From Rossellomorea sp. AcN35-11 (GTDB lineage: Bacteria > Bacillota > Bacilli > Bacillales > Bacillaceae_B), in NCBI GenBank assembly GCA_030388825.1, contig CP128836.1, positions 124,001-188,000 of the forward strand: a stretch of 64,000 nucleotides of DNA. Direction: 5' to 3'. Shown here piece after piece: positions 1-8,805 of the stretch (its first letter is position 1; the number at the start of each line of letters is the position of its first letter). The notes below the pieces were generated by a model. The model had not been told where the DNA came from. It was given only the letters and a program-made list of their open reading frames with translations, and searched no databases. Both the position numbers and the translations under genes were made by a program.

Positions 1-391
1 TTACCTCATTTATGAACGGTTCCTTTCTACAAGGAATAATGTCTAACAAGAACAAACCCTCTCCATCATTACACTCTTTGTGAAGAGAACGAACCTTACT
101 CTTCTCTTTCTTTTCCTCAACATCCATTTTAGTTGGCATTTTCAATGGAAACGAGTTATTTATCTCATCCATGATATATCCTCTAATATAATGGTAGGCT
201 ATCGTGGACCACTTCCCCTTTTCAGGATTAAATTTCTTCGCAGCAACCAACATAGCAAGATATCCAATCTGAAAAAGGTCTTCAATGTCCATTCCTCGAT
301 TTTTCGCAATTTTTTCCGCTTCAGCATATCCTCCGAATGTCCGATTAATCACATTCTGAATGAGTCCTGAATGCTCCTCTACTTTAATCAT
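1..391 (-). CDS. RNA polymerase sigma factor, sigma-70 region 2 (partial)
   Basis: The minus-strand reading frame starts at an ATG (389-391) seven bases after GGAGG and runs off the left edge, giving about 130 residues. The segment with DIEDLFQIGYLAML followed by FNPEKGKWSTIAYHYIRGYI closely resembles sigma-70 region 2 (core binding and -10 recognition), so the protein is probably an alternative or phage/sporulation-like sigma factor that directs RNA polymerase to a subset of promoters. Regions 3 and 4 would lie beyond the window, so the class cannot be assigned. It lies downstream of holA on the same strand and has its own hairpin directly before the ribosome binding site. Confidence 0.8.
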   Translation of the reverse strand, partial: MIKVEEHSGLIQNVINRTFGGYAEAEKIAKNRGMDIEDLFQIGYLAMLVAAKKFNPEKGKWSTIAYHYIRGYIMDEINNSFPLKMPTKMDVEEKKEKSKVRSLHKECNDGEGLFLLDIIPCRKEPFINEV

Positions 392-411
392 ATTGATTCC
401 TCCAATTATGT

Positions 412-450
412 AAAAAGGCAGTAGCGAGATAAGAATATCCCGCTCTACCA
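412..450 (-). terminator. Intrinsic terminator between holA and the sigma factor gene
   Basis: A GC-rich hairpin (417-449) is followed on the minus strand by a T run and then within 25 bases by the sigma factor ribosome binding site. It may simply end the holA transcript. Its position just before the next gene's RBS matches the leader hairpins found elsewhere in the window. Confidence 0.65.
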
Positions 451-553
451 CTCACTATTTCAATAGTTTTCTCTTTGTTAGTACTCCTGAATTTCGAACG
501 AATCAAAACCACTTTTCTATCACCTTAACGAACAAAGACATAACTCAGAAAGG

Positions 554-1534
554 CTAGGCAGTTTTTAGAGAAGCCAAGAACATCTCTAAAGCTAATTTCT
601 TTTCAACCCTGCCCGTTTTCATCTTGTAATCAAGGTCCGTTAGGTGATTCAAAATATTTATTAAATCTTGTTTATCAAAGTTACCCACTTGTTCAGCTGC
701 AAGTTTTACAGGATAAGGATGCTGACCTAATTCCTTAGCGATTTGCACCTCCGTCATACCTTGATTCAGAAGAGCTCCCACTTGATAGATCAACCGGAAC
801 TGCTTCGCAAATAAAATCACCATAGGAATAGGATCCTCTTTTCTCTTGAGCAAGTCAGTTAATATCTCAAAAGCTTCATCCAAGCGTTTGTTAACCGCTT
901 TATTTATGAGTAAGAAAATATTTTGTTCAAGCGAGCGGGATACCATATGTCGCACATGATTCTCTGTAATCATACCAGTATCTCCAACAAACAAAGCCAA
1001 TTTGTGAATCTCATTTACAAGGCCAACGAGATTAGAACCTACCAATTGACCTAATAGATCTACTGCTCTAGGCTCAATTTGAACATTGTGTTGCTTTACT
1101 CGTCTTCGAATCCAATTACCAACCATTCCAGGTGATAACGGCTTCGCTTCATATACTTCAACTTCTTTTTTTAAGAGCTTCGTTAATTTCTTGCGGCCAT
1201 CAAGCTTTTCATAAGGACAAAGAATAATGATTGTAGTAGATGGATTAGGATTTTTAAAGTAGTCAATCAGAACGTCCAAATTATGCTCTACTTTCGACTT
1301 CACTTTTTCACTTGTCAAAAAGTATGCATCCTTGATCAACACCACTTTCTCGTCATCTCCAAACAAGGAACTCATTTGCGCTTCTTGAATAGCTTCTTGG
1401 AGCGGCACCTCTTTGCAGTCAAAGACAAATACCTGATCACCATTTTTACCCAACGCTTTCCCAACAATAGTATCTTGTCTTTCCTCCATCAAAAATGGTT
1501 CTGTTCCGTGTAATAAATGTACGTTGTTGCTCAT
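554..1534 (-). CDS. holA: DNA polymerase III subunit delta
   Basis: HolA (YqeN in Bacillus) is the clamp-loader subunit that opens the beta sliding clamp during replication. The 326-residue protein starting MSNNVHLLHGTEPFL has the usual family length and the N-terminal LLHGTEPFLMEE segment typical of delta, followed by the expected C-terminal collar region (KQFRLIYQVGALLNQGMTEVQIA). I chose ATG 1534 because AGGAGAG lies just upstream; an upstream in-frame ATG at 1597 has no RBS and lies inside the leader hairpin. It has its own promoter and leader terminator. A holA copy on an apparent plasmid may be a second copy or evidence of chromid status. Confidence 0.9.
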   Translation of the reverse strand: MSNNVHLLHGTEPFLMEERQDTIVGKALGKNGDQVFVFDCKEVPLQEAIQEAQMSSLFGDDEKVVLIKDAYFLTSEKVKSKVEHNLDVLIDYFKNPNPSTTIIILCPYEKLDGRKKLTKLLKKEVEVYEAKPLSPGMVGNWIRRRVKQHNVQIEPRAVDLLGQLVGSNLVGLVNEIHKLALFVGDTGMITENHVRHMVSRSLEQNIFLLINKAVNKRLDEAFEILTDLLKRKEDPIPMVILFAKQFRLIYQVGALLNQGMTEVQIAKELGQHPYPVKLAAEQVGNFDKQDLINILNHLTDLDYKMKTGRVEKKLALEMFLASLKTA

Positions 1535-1569
1535 ACTTCTCTCTCCTTTGTAATTGTTTTTATGGGTAG

Positions 1570-1712
1570 AAAAAAAGCGACCCATCAGAATAAACAAACC
1601 AATGTTCTTTCAAGAAAGTTTGTTCACTCGGATGGAGCGCTTTAAGAAATAAATTCTACCCGCCTGGGCTAAAATGTACTGATTAATTAAATGTCGATAT
1701 ATATCTATTATA
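1570..1712 (-). promoter_or_regulatory. holA promoter and leader terminator/attenuator
   Basis: On the minus strand a TATAAT (1707-1712) is followed by a short CCC-GCCT-GGG hairpin (1659-1668), then a long hairpin (1577-1640) with AAAGCGCTCC on its 5' arm and a 3' arm leading into seven T's, then the holA RBS. The nrdJ operon has a separate terminator at 1796-1824, upstream of this promoter, so this hairpin is unlikely to be just the end of nrdJ. The 5' arm matches that of the leader at 24348 over about 20 bases. Confidence 0.75.
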
Positions 1713-1793
1713 CAAAATCAGAACACCCTATTAAAGCACGAGCCAATCTTTATTGAACACACAAGAATTCGGATTACCAAAAACTTCATAAAA

Positions 1794-1826
1794 AAAGGTT
1801 GGCGAAGTAAAGTCGCCAACCTTGAA
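1794..1826 (-). terminator. nrdJ terminator
   Basis: A perfect stem AAGGTTGGCGACTTT...with GCCAACCTT followed by a run of T's lies 85 bases past the nrdJ stop codon on the minus strand. Confidence 0.85.
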
Positions 1827-1910
1827 TTACATTGTTACTTTTAAAACAACTTAACCTTTAAACTGATTTTACTTCAGCTTTCGCCCGGTGTATAACGTAG
1901 GCGATTATTC

Positions 1911-4836
1911 TTATAAGCCGCACTTTAATTGTGCGCCACAGTTCGTACAAGTGTTACACCCTCCGATGTCTTTCACTGTACCCTTCCTACAAACAGGGCA
2001 AGTTTCTCCAACTTCAGAACCTATTTTCACATTGGTTGATTGCAGATCGTGAATAGTATCAAGCACGTATACTTTTGATTCTTCTTTAGGAAGCAATTCT
2101 TGTTGTTCCTGTTTTTGTTCATCTTTTGTCAAAGTCAGTACCTGCTGATCACGGCTTCCATCTACATATACCGTACCACCTTTTGCTCCACCCCTGTACA
2201 ATCGTTCATAGACCTCTTGAACCTCTTCTACAGTATATCCCTTAGGAGCATTAACAGTCTTCGATAAAGAAGAATCTATCCAATTCTGAATGACACATTG
2301 AGTATCAGCGTGTGCTTCAGGAGATAGTTGCATAGAAGAAACGAACCATTTTGGCAAATTATCTGGATCAGCATCTGGATTTCTTTCTAGATACTCTTGA
2401 ACTATAGCTGCTTTCACCTCAATAAACTTACCTAATCGGCCACTTCTGAAATAAGTGAAGGAGAAGTATGGTTCTAACCCCGTAGACACTCCAGCCATTG
2501 TTCCAGTAGAACCAGTCGGAGCAACAGTTAGCAAGTGAGAGTTACGAATACCATGATTTAGCACACCCTCACGAATTGATTCTGGCATTTTCTCCATATA
2601 CCCTGTTTGGATAAATTTCTCACGATTGCCCCGTCCATCTTGATCTTCCATGAATGGGAAGCTCCCGCGTTCCTTTGCAAGTTCGATAGAAGCACGGTAA
2701 GCAGTGGTTGCAATCACTTCGAACACTTCATCTACTAATTGATTTCCTTCTTTTGAACCGTATTCTTTTTCACAATAAATCAGAAGATCAGCAAGTCCCA
2801 TAACACCCAAACCGACTCTACGTTCGCCAAGCGCTTGCTTCTTGTTCTCTTCAAGGAAGTAAGGCGTTGCGTCGATCACGTTATCCTGGATCCTTACTCC
2901 TACTTCAACCGTTCTCTTTAATTTTTCGAAGTCTACAACTTTATTCTCTTTGTCTGCAAACTTCGCTAAATTCACAGCAGCTAGGTTACAAACACTATAC
3001 GGTGCAAGAGGTTGTTCCAAATCTCTTAATCTGTTAAACACAAAGGCTTTTTATCCTCTGCTTCTGGAGGTTTCCCCCATTCCCCACAGCAGCACCCAAA
3101 ACTGTAGGTATCGACTATTTATATAGTCTAGATTTGATAGTCTAAAATAGACTATCTACACCTAAACCTTTATAGTCCAGTTCAGCATATCTCTTAACCG
3201 TTATTTTACAAGGCTTGTTGCCAGTCTCGCGGCCTCGTGGATTCATTATAGTCTGCTAATCTAGCAGGATCAGAATCTATGCGTTGCCCCTGTTATAGTC
3301 TTTACACTATAACTTCGGTTCGGATTACCTTACCATTTTGTTGGCTTAGGCTCCCCGCTTCATTCCGCGATTTTTTACGTGAGGCAAACAACTATTACCA
3401 CACGGATTTGTTGCAACAACCTTTTGACCATACGCAGCAGCATTGGTCTTTTCGTTAGCATTATCTAGAAAAAATATACCAGGTTCTGCACTATAGGTTG
3501 AACAGATATTAATTAAATCCCATAGCTCTTTCGCCCTAATTGTGCGGTGTGTCTTCACTTTCATCCCGTGCTCTTTTTCCCAAACACGAACGTCACCAAC
3601 TTCATGCCAATTCTCATTGTAGTATTTCATTTCTTCTTCGGAATAACTAGCCGTATCTGGAAACCTCAATTCATATTCTTCATCTTTCTCGACCGCTTCC
3701 ATAAACTCATTCGTTAAGCATACAGAAATATTCGCACCTGTCAGAAAATCAGGGTTATGAACACTGTAGGTACCGCCATCACGCAGCATTTCTTCTGCTT
3801 CTTCGATGACTTTCTGGCTAAATCCACCATTCCCTTCTACACTCTTAAAGTTTAAAGCCCCTTGATATAAATTCTTTTCTGTCTCTGTTAATGGAGTGAA
3901 CTTCAACTTATCTTTAGCCAATTGCCTAATCTCTTCATCTGCAGTTGTTTCGATAATGAATCGCAGGATCTTTGGATTTTGCATCTTAGATATAATGAAC
4001 TCCAGGATATCAACGTGCCAATCTGCTAACATTATCATTTGCGCTCCACGTCTAGACCCACCTTGTTCTACCAGATGTGTAAGTTTAGCAATATCATCTA
4101 ACCAAGATACAGAACCAGACGATTTACCATTTACTCCTCTAGCCAAAGCATTTCGCGGACGCAAAGTTGACCCATTAGTCCCAACACCACCGCCTCGAGA
4201 CATAATCTCCATTACCTTTTTTCGATGATCGGAAATACCATCTCTAGAATCTACAACAAAAGGCATCACGTAACAGTTAAAATAAGTCACGTCAGTTCCT
4301 GAGCCCGCGCCGTAAAGAACTCGTCCAGCCGGTATAAAGTTCATCGTTACCAATTCATGATAGAACTTTTCAAACCATTCTTGACGGGCCTCTTCCGTTT
4401 TTTCTACAGAAGCTAAACCCCATGCATTACGTTTAGCAATCTGTTCATAAAATAACTCTAGTGGTTTATCAATAGCTACAATTGACCGCTCCAAGATATA
4501 CTCTTCAGGATTTTCAAGGGCTCCTCGATACTCTTCACTAACTTCCACCTTTGCAGTTTGACTCTCCCTATCAATTTCAACTATTTCTCCAATACCTCTA
4601 GCAGGGAATTTAGGATCCTCTTTAATCGTCAATACAACCGTATTACCAACATCCAAAGTGGCTTTCTTAGTATCCTTAAAAGCATAGCGATCTAACATAA
4701 CCAATCGCTGAATACCTGAGTGAGTTGTTGTCATGTCAGGGGTAATCGGAAATACATTCTCAAATAAAGAAATATCCTTATTTAAAGCGGTATTCCTTGC
4801 TGAGATTTCATGTTCCATAGTGTTTGTATTACTCAT
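1911..4836 (-). CDS. nrdJ: Adenosylcobalamin-dependent ribonucleotide reductase, split by an intron
   Basis: NrdJ (class II RNR) reduces ribonucleotides to deoxyribonucleotides using B12 radical chemistry. Exon 1 (4836-3397, 480 codons) ends exactly after VVATNPCG and exon 2 (3017-1911, 369 codons) resumes at EQPLAPYSVCNL, so joining them rebuilds the conserved active-site loop NPCGEQPLAPYS in frame and gives about 848 residues. The C-terminus carries the two CxxC pairs CPVC and CTNC typical of NrdJ and ends in CGL. I chose ATG 4836, seven bases after GGAGAG. It has its own promoter and leader hairpin. Read without splicing, exon 1 ends in an unrelated 16-residue tail. Together with tdk and holA it forms a nucleotide supply and replication set. 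Confidence 0.92.
3018..3396 (-). other. ORF-less intervening sequence (probable group I intron) in nrdJ
   Basis: These 379 bases interrupt nrdJ between the Gly codon of NPCG and the Glu codon of EQPLAP. The exon before it ends in T and the insert ends in G, the two boundary bases of group I introns. RNR genes, often at active-site codons, are classic group I targets in Bacillus and its phages (established knowledge). I could not confirm the P3/P7 core by eye, so the class is inferred. There is no room for a homing endonuclease. A perfect-arm palindrome GATAGTCTA...TAGACTATC (3136-3156) lies in its 3' half. Confidence 0.75.
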
Positions 4837-4869
4837 TCTCAATCTCTCCTTCTTATTTTTATATTGGAC

Positions 4870-5061
4870 AAAAAAAGGTACTTAAAAGTAAGTCGCCCAG
4901 ACCAATAACCGATCGATTGTTTTCCTGTTCAGATAAACAGAGATCGGTTACTCGACTGAGCTCTTACTTTTAAGCACCTTTATACCCTCAAGGGTTGAGG
5001 CTTATTAAGTAATTACTTGAATCATAGTTCTATTATACCAACCCCGTCTACCGGTTGTCCA
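4870..5061 (-). promoter_or_regulatory. nrdJ promoter and leader terminator/attenuator
   Basis: On the minus strand, TGGACA (5056-5061) and an extended -10 TGGTATAAT (TATAAT at 5032-5037) are 18 bases apart. The leader then contains a perfect 12-base palindrome ACCCTTGAGGGT (4983-4994) and a hairpin of about 100 bases (4877-4978; GGTGCTTAAAAGTAAG paired with CTTACTTTTAAGTACC) ending in a T run just before the nrdJ RBS. No B12 riboswitch core is visible. The hairpin could also end the flhO-flhP transcript. Confidence 0.75.
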
Positions 5062-5085
5062 TCTAACTAAAATGCCACATTCGGG

Positions 5086-5910
5086 TTACCTTAATTGGTT
5101 AATGAGCCCAAACATGTCATTGGACATTCGTAATGCTTGAGCATTAAATTGATATGACTTTTGAGCCAACATCAATTCTGTCATCTCTTTTCCTGTATCT
5201 ACATTAGACATTTCTAATGCCCCTTGCCTTAAAGCTACATCACCATTATTAGTAACTTGAATCAGATCTTCTTCATTTAAGTTTAGACCAACTAAATTTT
5301 CTGGAAGAGTAAATTTATTTCCTCCTACAGCATTAAGTAATTGAGGTCGAACAACACTCACCATATCTAATTGATCTACAATCACTTCTCCATTATTCGC
5401 AGTGGATACCTTGACCACACCAAACTCAGTTATCGTAATGTCTTTAGCGCCTTCCGGAAGAATTATATTTCCATTCTTCCCTTGCACATGTTCACCATTA
5501 GCTGTAACCAGGTCCACACCCGTACCGTCTGGCCGAGGAGATAAGTAAAACTTTCCATCCCTGGTGTATAAGGTTTCTCCTTCTTTAGATATCTGAAAGA
5601 ACTGATTAGGATTGGCAATTGCCACATCCAAAGCTCTTTCCGTTTGTTTAATTGAGCCTTGATCCATACGCAAGGAAACTTGACCTAGCGCAGCACCCAC
5701 ACCTTGACGGATACCTTCAGGCGATCTTCGCCCCTCCTCGAATCCCTCTCTTGTTTGGTTATTAAACTGTTGGTATAACAAATCGTTAAAACTAACTTCC
5801 TTCCTCTTGAATCCCGCAGTACCCAGGTTGGACATATTATTTGATATGATATCCATTTGCTTCTGGATTTGGCCCATCGTTACTGAGGAATTAATCATCG
5901 TGTTTAACAT
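5086..5910 (-). CDS. flhP: Flagellar rod/hook-basal body protein FlhP (FlgG-like)
   Basis: A 274-residue rod-type axial protein, exported by the flagellar type III apparatus and assembled between the MS ring and the hook. It has the N-terminal motif IQKQMDIISNNMSNLGTAGF and a C-terminal coiled-coil segment (GALEMSNVDTGKEMTELMLA) shared by rod and hook proteins. Length and pairing with the upstream paralogue match B. subtilis flhO-flhP. It follows flhO by 11 bases. In B. subtilis these genes lie next to mbl, not next to nrdJ, so the neighbourhood here is rearranged. Confidence 0.9.
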   Translation of the reverse strand: MLNTMINSSVTMGQIQKQMDIISNNMSNLGTAGFKRKEVSFNDLLYQQFNNQTREGFEEGRRSPEGIRQGVGAALGQVSLRMDQGSIKQTERALDVAIANPNQFFQISKEGETLYTRDGKFYLSPRPDGTGVDLVTANGEHVQGKNGNIILPEGAKDITITEFGVVKVSTANNGEVIVDQLDMVSVVRPQLLNAVGGNKFTLPENLVGLNLNEEDLIQVTNNGDVALRQGALEMSNVDTGKEMTELMLAQKSYQFNAQALRMSNDMFGLINQLR

Positions 5911-5921
5911 TTACCCACCCC

Positions 5922-6746
5922 TTATCTCACTCTTCCTATTTCAGTAACAGCTTTCTCCATAGACTGATCATAAGACTTTAATACTTTTTGATTCATTTCA
6001 AACATCCTGTATGAATTCATCATGTTGGTCATCGTTTGTTGAAGATCGACATTAGAACCTTCTACAAACCCTTGCTTTAAAATGAACTCTACACCTTGAA
6101 CTTCTCTCGCATTAGGGAGCGGATCAACAGAAATAAATAAACCATTACCTTCTTTAACTAAATCAGAAGGTTTATCAGAATAGGCCATAGCTATACGGTC
6201 ACCCGGGGCAACACTACCCTCAATTACACCATTCTCCTTTACCTCAAAGACATCTCCTGCAATTTGAATAGTTTCACCCTCTTCATTCAGTACCATATTT
6301 CCATTACCGGTTGTCAAATAGCCCTGTCCATCCAACGAAAAGGTTCCATTTCTTGTATAAGCTACTCCGTCACGGGTTTGAACCTGATACAAAACAGAGC
6401 CCTCTTCATTCGTTTCAGGATTAACCGGCATAGAACCATTCCATATGGCCACATCCGTGATATTACCAGTCTCACGAATATCTCCTTGCTTCATAAGCGG
6501 CGTAGCCTCCTGCATATAAACGCCAGTATTTAAGGGTCCCACTACACCGCTATGAACCATCCCTTTTGGCGACCCTGGTTCTGAAGCACCCATTCGTGTT
6601 AGCAACATCTCAGGAAAGGCTCGTAAAGAAGATTGATCTACCTTGAATCCAGGTGTATTTGCATTCGCCATATTATTAGAATTCATGTCGATCTGCCTTT
6701 GCTGGGCAACCATCCCTGAAGCGGCTGTATAAAAACCTCTTAACAT
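5922..6746 (-). CDS. flhO: Flagellar rod/hook-basal body protein FlhO (FlgF/FlgG-like)
   Basis: A 274-residue axial rod protein starting MLRGFYTAASGMVAQQRQ, with the conserved MNSNNMANANTPGFK segment and the C-terminal heptad region (VDLQQTMTNMMNSYRMFEMN). It is the first of the two tandem rod paralogues and sits 27 bases after the PilZ gene, so all three probably share the promoter at 7493-7522. Such proteins self-assemble through paired N- and C-terminal helices, and both ends are intact here. Confidence 0.9.
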   Translation of the reverse strand: MLRGFYTAASGMVAQQRQIDMNSNNMANANTPGFKVDQSSLRAFPEMLLTRMGASEPGSPKGMVHSGVVGPLNTGVYMQEATPLMKQGDIRETGNITDVAIWNGSMPVNPETNEEGSVLYQVQTRDGVAYTRNGTFSLDGQGYLTTGNGNMVLNEEGETIQIAGDVFEVKENGVIEGSVAPGDRIAMAYSDKPSDLVKEGNGLFISVDPLPNAREVQGVEFILKQGFVEGSNVDLQQTMTNMMNSYRMFEMNQKVLKSYDQSMEKAVTEIGRVR

Positions 6747-6773
6747 ACTTCTCCACCCCTATTCTTCAAAATT

Positions 6774-7397
6774 TTATAGAACTCCCTTTTTCCTTAGTTC
6801 TACTTGTTTAGAAAATACGTATCTAGTGATCATTTCCCTATCAGAACTATTTATATCGTCATACTGCATACTCAATTTAAAATCAGAATCATTTATAGAC
6901 ACTCTTTTCACTTCGCACTTAAATCCCACAAGACTATTCGCTAATAAAAATTCGCAGAAAACTTTATCTCCCACTTGAATATCAAGTGATTTATCCATCT
7001 TGACAGCGATACCACCAGCACTAATATTAAGCAATACGCCCGATAAAACTTTATCATTTAATATCAAAGAAACACCTTTTGTATCGGAAACACGAACGTA
7101 TTCTCGTCTTTGTATTCTCTTAACATTTTGTGTGGTTGGAGCATCTAAAACAACTAGTGGTATATTATCTCTTTTCTTCCTTTTTAAAGTTGGCTTATAC
7201 TTATACATCACGCCATCTTCACCTACAAAGGTAACGTCAAGGGTTTCACCCTTATAAAAGAGACCCGTCTTACCATCACTAATATTTACGGGATACTCAA
7301 GCATTATTTCATTAGAATTGAAATCTACAATCCTTGATGTATATATGCCACCCTCGCTTTTCACCTTTACTTTTACACCTATCCCGGGAATTATCAT
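6774..7397 (-). CDS. ypfA: PilZ-domain c-di-GMP-binding flagellar brake protein
   Basis: The 208-residue protein has an N-terminal YcgR-N-like beta domain (residues 1-95) and a C-terminal PilZ domain with both ligand motifs: RIQRREYVRV (the RxxxR loop) and NISAGGIAV (the D/NxSxxG motif). In B. subtilis YpfA (DgrA) binds c-di-GMP and slows flagellar rotation by acting on the motor. Being first in an operon with flhO-flhP fits that role. I chose ATG 7397, eight bases after GAGGTGG, rather than an upstream start. Confidence 0.85.
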   Translation of the reverse strand: MIIPGIGVKVKVKSEGGIYTSRIVDFNSNEIMLEYPVNISDGKTGLFYKGETLDVTFVGEDGVMYKYKPTLKRKKRDNIPLVVLDAPTTQNVKRIQRREYVRVSDTKGVSLILNDKVLSGVLLNISAGGIAVKMDKSLDIQVGDKVFCEFLLANSLVGFKCEVKRVSINDSDFKLSMQYDDINSSDREMITRYVFSKQVELRKKGVL

Positions 7398-7424
7398 TAA
7401 CAAGACCACCTCATTAATTCACGA

Positions 7425-7522
7425 AAAAAAGCACTCCTATCTCATCATTAGACTAGAAAGAAGTACTTCTTCTTATTTATTAACTTTTCTTTATTTTAGT
7501 ACATTGAAACTCACAGTAGCAA
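7425..7522 (-). promoter_or_regulatory. Promoter and leader terminator for the pilZ-flhO-flhP operon
   Basis: TTGCTA (minus strand, 7517-7522) and TAAAAT (7493-7498) are 18 bases apart. A 10-bp hairpin (7430-7471, AAGTACTTCT with AGGAGTGCTT, including G-U pairs) followed by seven T's sits directly before the first RBS. It has the same arrangement as the other leader hairpins. Confidence 0.65.
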
Positions 7523-7536
7523 TTACTAGCGAAAAT

Positions 7537-7746
7537 CTATATCAACCCAAACATTAATGCAAACCGATACATGGCAAACAACATAAAGGCCATAGACACC
7601 AATTTGAATATTGGCTGTAGGACTACATTTAATAATTTGCCACCAAAATAAAGCCCAACACATACAACAACAATTATCACCCACGTTTCCAAACTTAGCC
7701 CGAACAAAAAGTTTTTAATTGCTTCAATTGAAAATTCCATCACCAT
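7537..7746 (-). CDS. Small membrane protein, unknown
   Basis: About 69 residues with two hydrophobic segments (WVIIVVVCVGLYFGG and IFKLVSMAFMLFAMYRFALMF), so probably a small two-pass membrane protein. GGAG lies six bases before ATG 7746; in-frame ATGs at 7752 and 7740 are alternatives. It has its own -10-like TATAAT (minus strand, about 7780) located after the tdk terminator, which is the ordinary promoter arrangement, unlike its neighbours. No function can be assigned. Confidence 0.6.
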   Translation of the reverse strand: MVMEFSIEAIKNFLFGLSLETWVIIVVVCVGLYFGGKLLNVVLQPIFKLVSMAFMLFAMYRFALMFGLI

Positions 7747-7828
7747 TACCATCTCCTTATCAGTGTTTTAACTTGTTTTCGTTGATTATATAAATATCAT
7801 ACTGGTTTACTACAACGCAGTAAAAAAA

Positions 7829-7895
7829 TGAACAACTCAAAAGCGTTAAACTCCGCCACCTAACCTTACGAACGTTTAACGCTTTTGAGTTGTTT
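7829..7895 (-). terminator. tdk terminator with perfect 21-bp stem
   Basis: Perfect 21-base arms (7831-7851 and 7874-7894, AACAACTCAAAAGCGTTAAAC) enclose a 22-base loop, followed on the minus strand by T's. The stem starts two bases past the tdk stop codon. Confidence 0.85.
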
Positions 7896-7896
7896 A

Positions 7897-8457
7897 TCAA
7901 ACTAGTAACGCTGATTTTATAGCTCTTCTATAACAATGACTACATACCGCCTTATAAGAATTTTTACTCCTTAACACTTGATCTCCTTTTACTATAGGAA
8001 CACCATCAATATGCCTCATATTACATGTTGCTTTCTTTTCACAGTCAGCACAAATTGCTCTGATTTCTTCAACAGACTCTGCTAACGCAAACAGCTTTAT
8101 AGCACCCGGGAACACTTCCTTCCTAAAGTCATCCTTTAATCCAAAGGCCATGACTGGAATTTGCTCATCAAGCGCAATGTGATGAAGTTCTTCAATCTTA
8201 GAAGGACTCAAAAATTGCGCCTCATCCACTAATATGATCTTATAATCACCAGAAAGAACCAGATTCTTAATGTCAGTATCATCTTTAACAGTCACCGCAT
8301 CTCTCTCTGCACCATTTCTGCTTGAAACCACACCAGAATCATCTGTAGTAATAATAAGAACCTCTTTCCCTTGCCTTTCATAACTAGATGCTACATCAAT
8401 CAATCTAGCTGACTTTCCCGCAGCCATCGTCCCATACTTAAAATATAATTTTGCCAT
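7897..8457 (-). CDS. tdk: Thymidine kinase
   Basis: Phosphorylates thymidine to dTMP in the salvage pathway. The 186-residue protein has the P-loop GTMAAGKSARL (residues 9-19), the Walker-B-like ILVDEAQFL motif, and two zinc-binding pairs (CADCEKKATC and CSHCYRR), all diagnostic of the TK1-like bacterial family. Length is normal. It starts at ATG 8457 after a GGGGG-containing RBS, is preceded by a leader hairpin, and is divergent from the DUF5362-like gene. Confidence 0.93.
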   Translation of the reverse strand: MAKLYFKYGTMAAGKSARLIDVASSYERQGKEVLIITTDDSGVVSSRNGAERDAVTVKDDTDIKNLVLSGDYKIILVDEAQFLSPSKIEELHHIALDEQIPVMAFGLKDDFRKEVFPGAIKLFALAESVEEIRAICADCEKKATCNMRHIDGVPIVKGDQVLRSKNSYKAVCSHCYRRAIKSALLV

Positions 8458-8475
8458 TAAAATACCCCCTATTTC

Positions 8476-8572
8476 ATAATAAAACGCTCACTTGTGAATT
8501 CAGTTTTTACCAACCCCGAATCCACACTTGAGCGTCTACTATTTAATCGATACAACATATTGTTATACTATT
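8476..8572 (-). promoter_or_regulatory. tdk promoter and leader hairpin
   Basis: A TATAAC -10 (minus strand, about 8562-8567) precedes a hairpin (8484-8535; GACGCTCAAGTGTGGATTC paired with GAATTCACAAGTGAGCGT) ending in TTTTATTAT just before the RBS. The gene on the other side is divergent, so this hairpin cannot be the end of an upstream operon. Confidence 0.7.
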
Positions 8573-8611
8573 ATTTTATCACCTATGTTCACCTATGTTT
8601 ACTAATAGCGA

Positions 8612-8785
8612 TTGGAAAACCCACTTCGCTTCGTGCTATAATTTAAGTTGTACTACTTATACTAGCTAAGGAATTTTCTACATAAACCGTTCAACAAAAC
8701 CTTGAACACAAAGAAGTTCCTATTATATCAGTAAATATACATCGCGGAAGCACCGTCGGAATTTTCCTGACGGTGCTTTTTATTT
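8612..8785 (+). promoter_or_regulatory. Promoter and two-hairpin leader of the DUF5362-like gene
   Basis: An extended -10 TGCTATAAT (TATAAT 8637-8642) is followed by a weak hairpin (GGAATTTTC...GAAGTTCC, about 8670-8720) and then GGAAGCACCG opening a 10-bp perfect terminator stem (8748-8778) with five T's, 20 bases before the RBS. The upstream gene is divergent, so the terminator lies inside this gene's own leader. This is the clearest member of the family. Confidence 0.8.
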
Positions 8786-8805
8786 TTGAAAAAGGAGGAG
8801 TTTTT

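Noticed and set aside
4837..5061. Cobalamin riboswitch before B12-dependent nrdJ
   Set aside because: Expected on biological grounds, but the conserved B12-box is not visible; the leader is only a mini-palindrome and a terminator hairpin.
8670..8720. First hairpin in the DUF5362 leader as an independent terminator
   Set aside because: The stem is short and has no T run; it is better treated as a possible accessory element of the leader.
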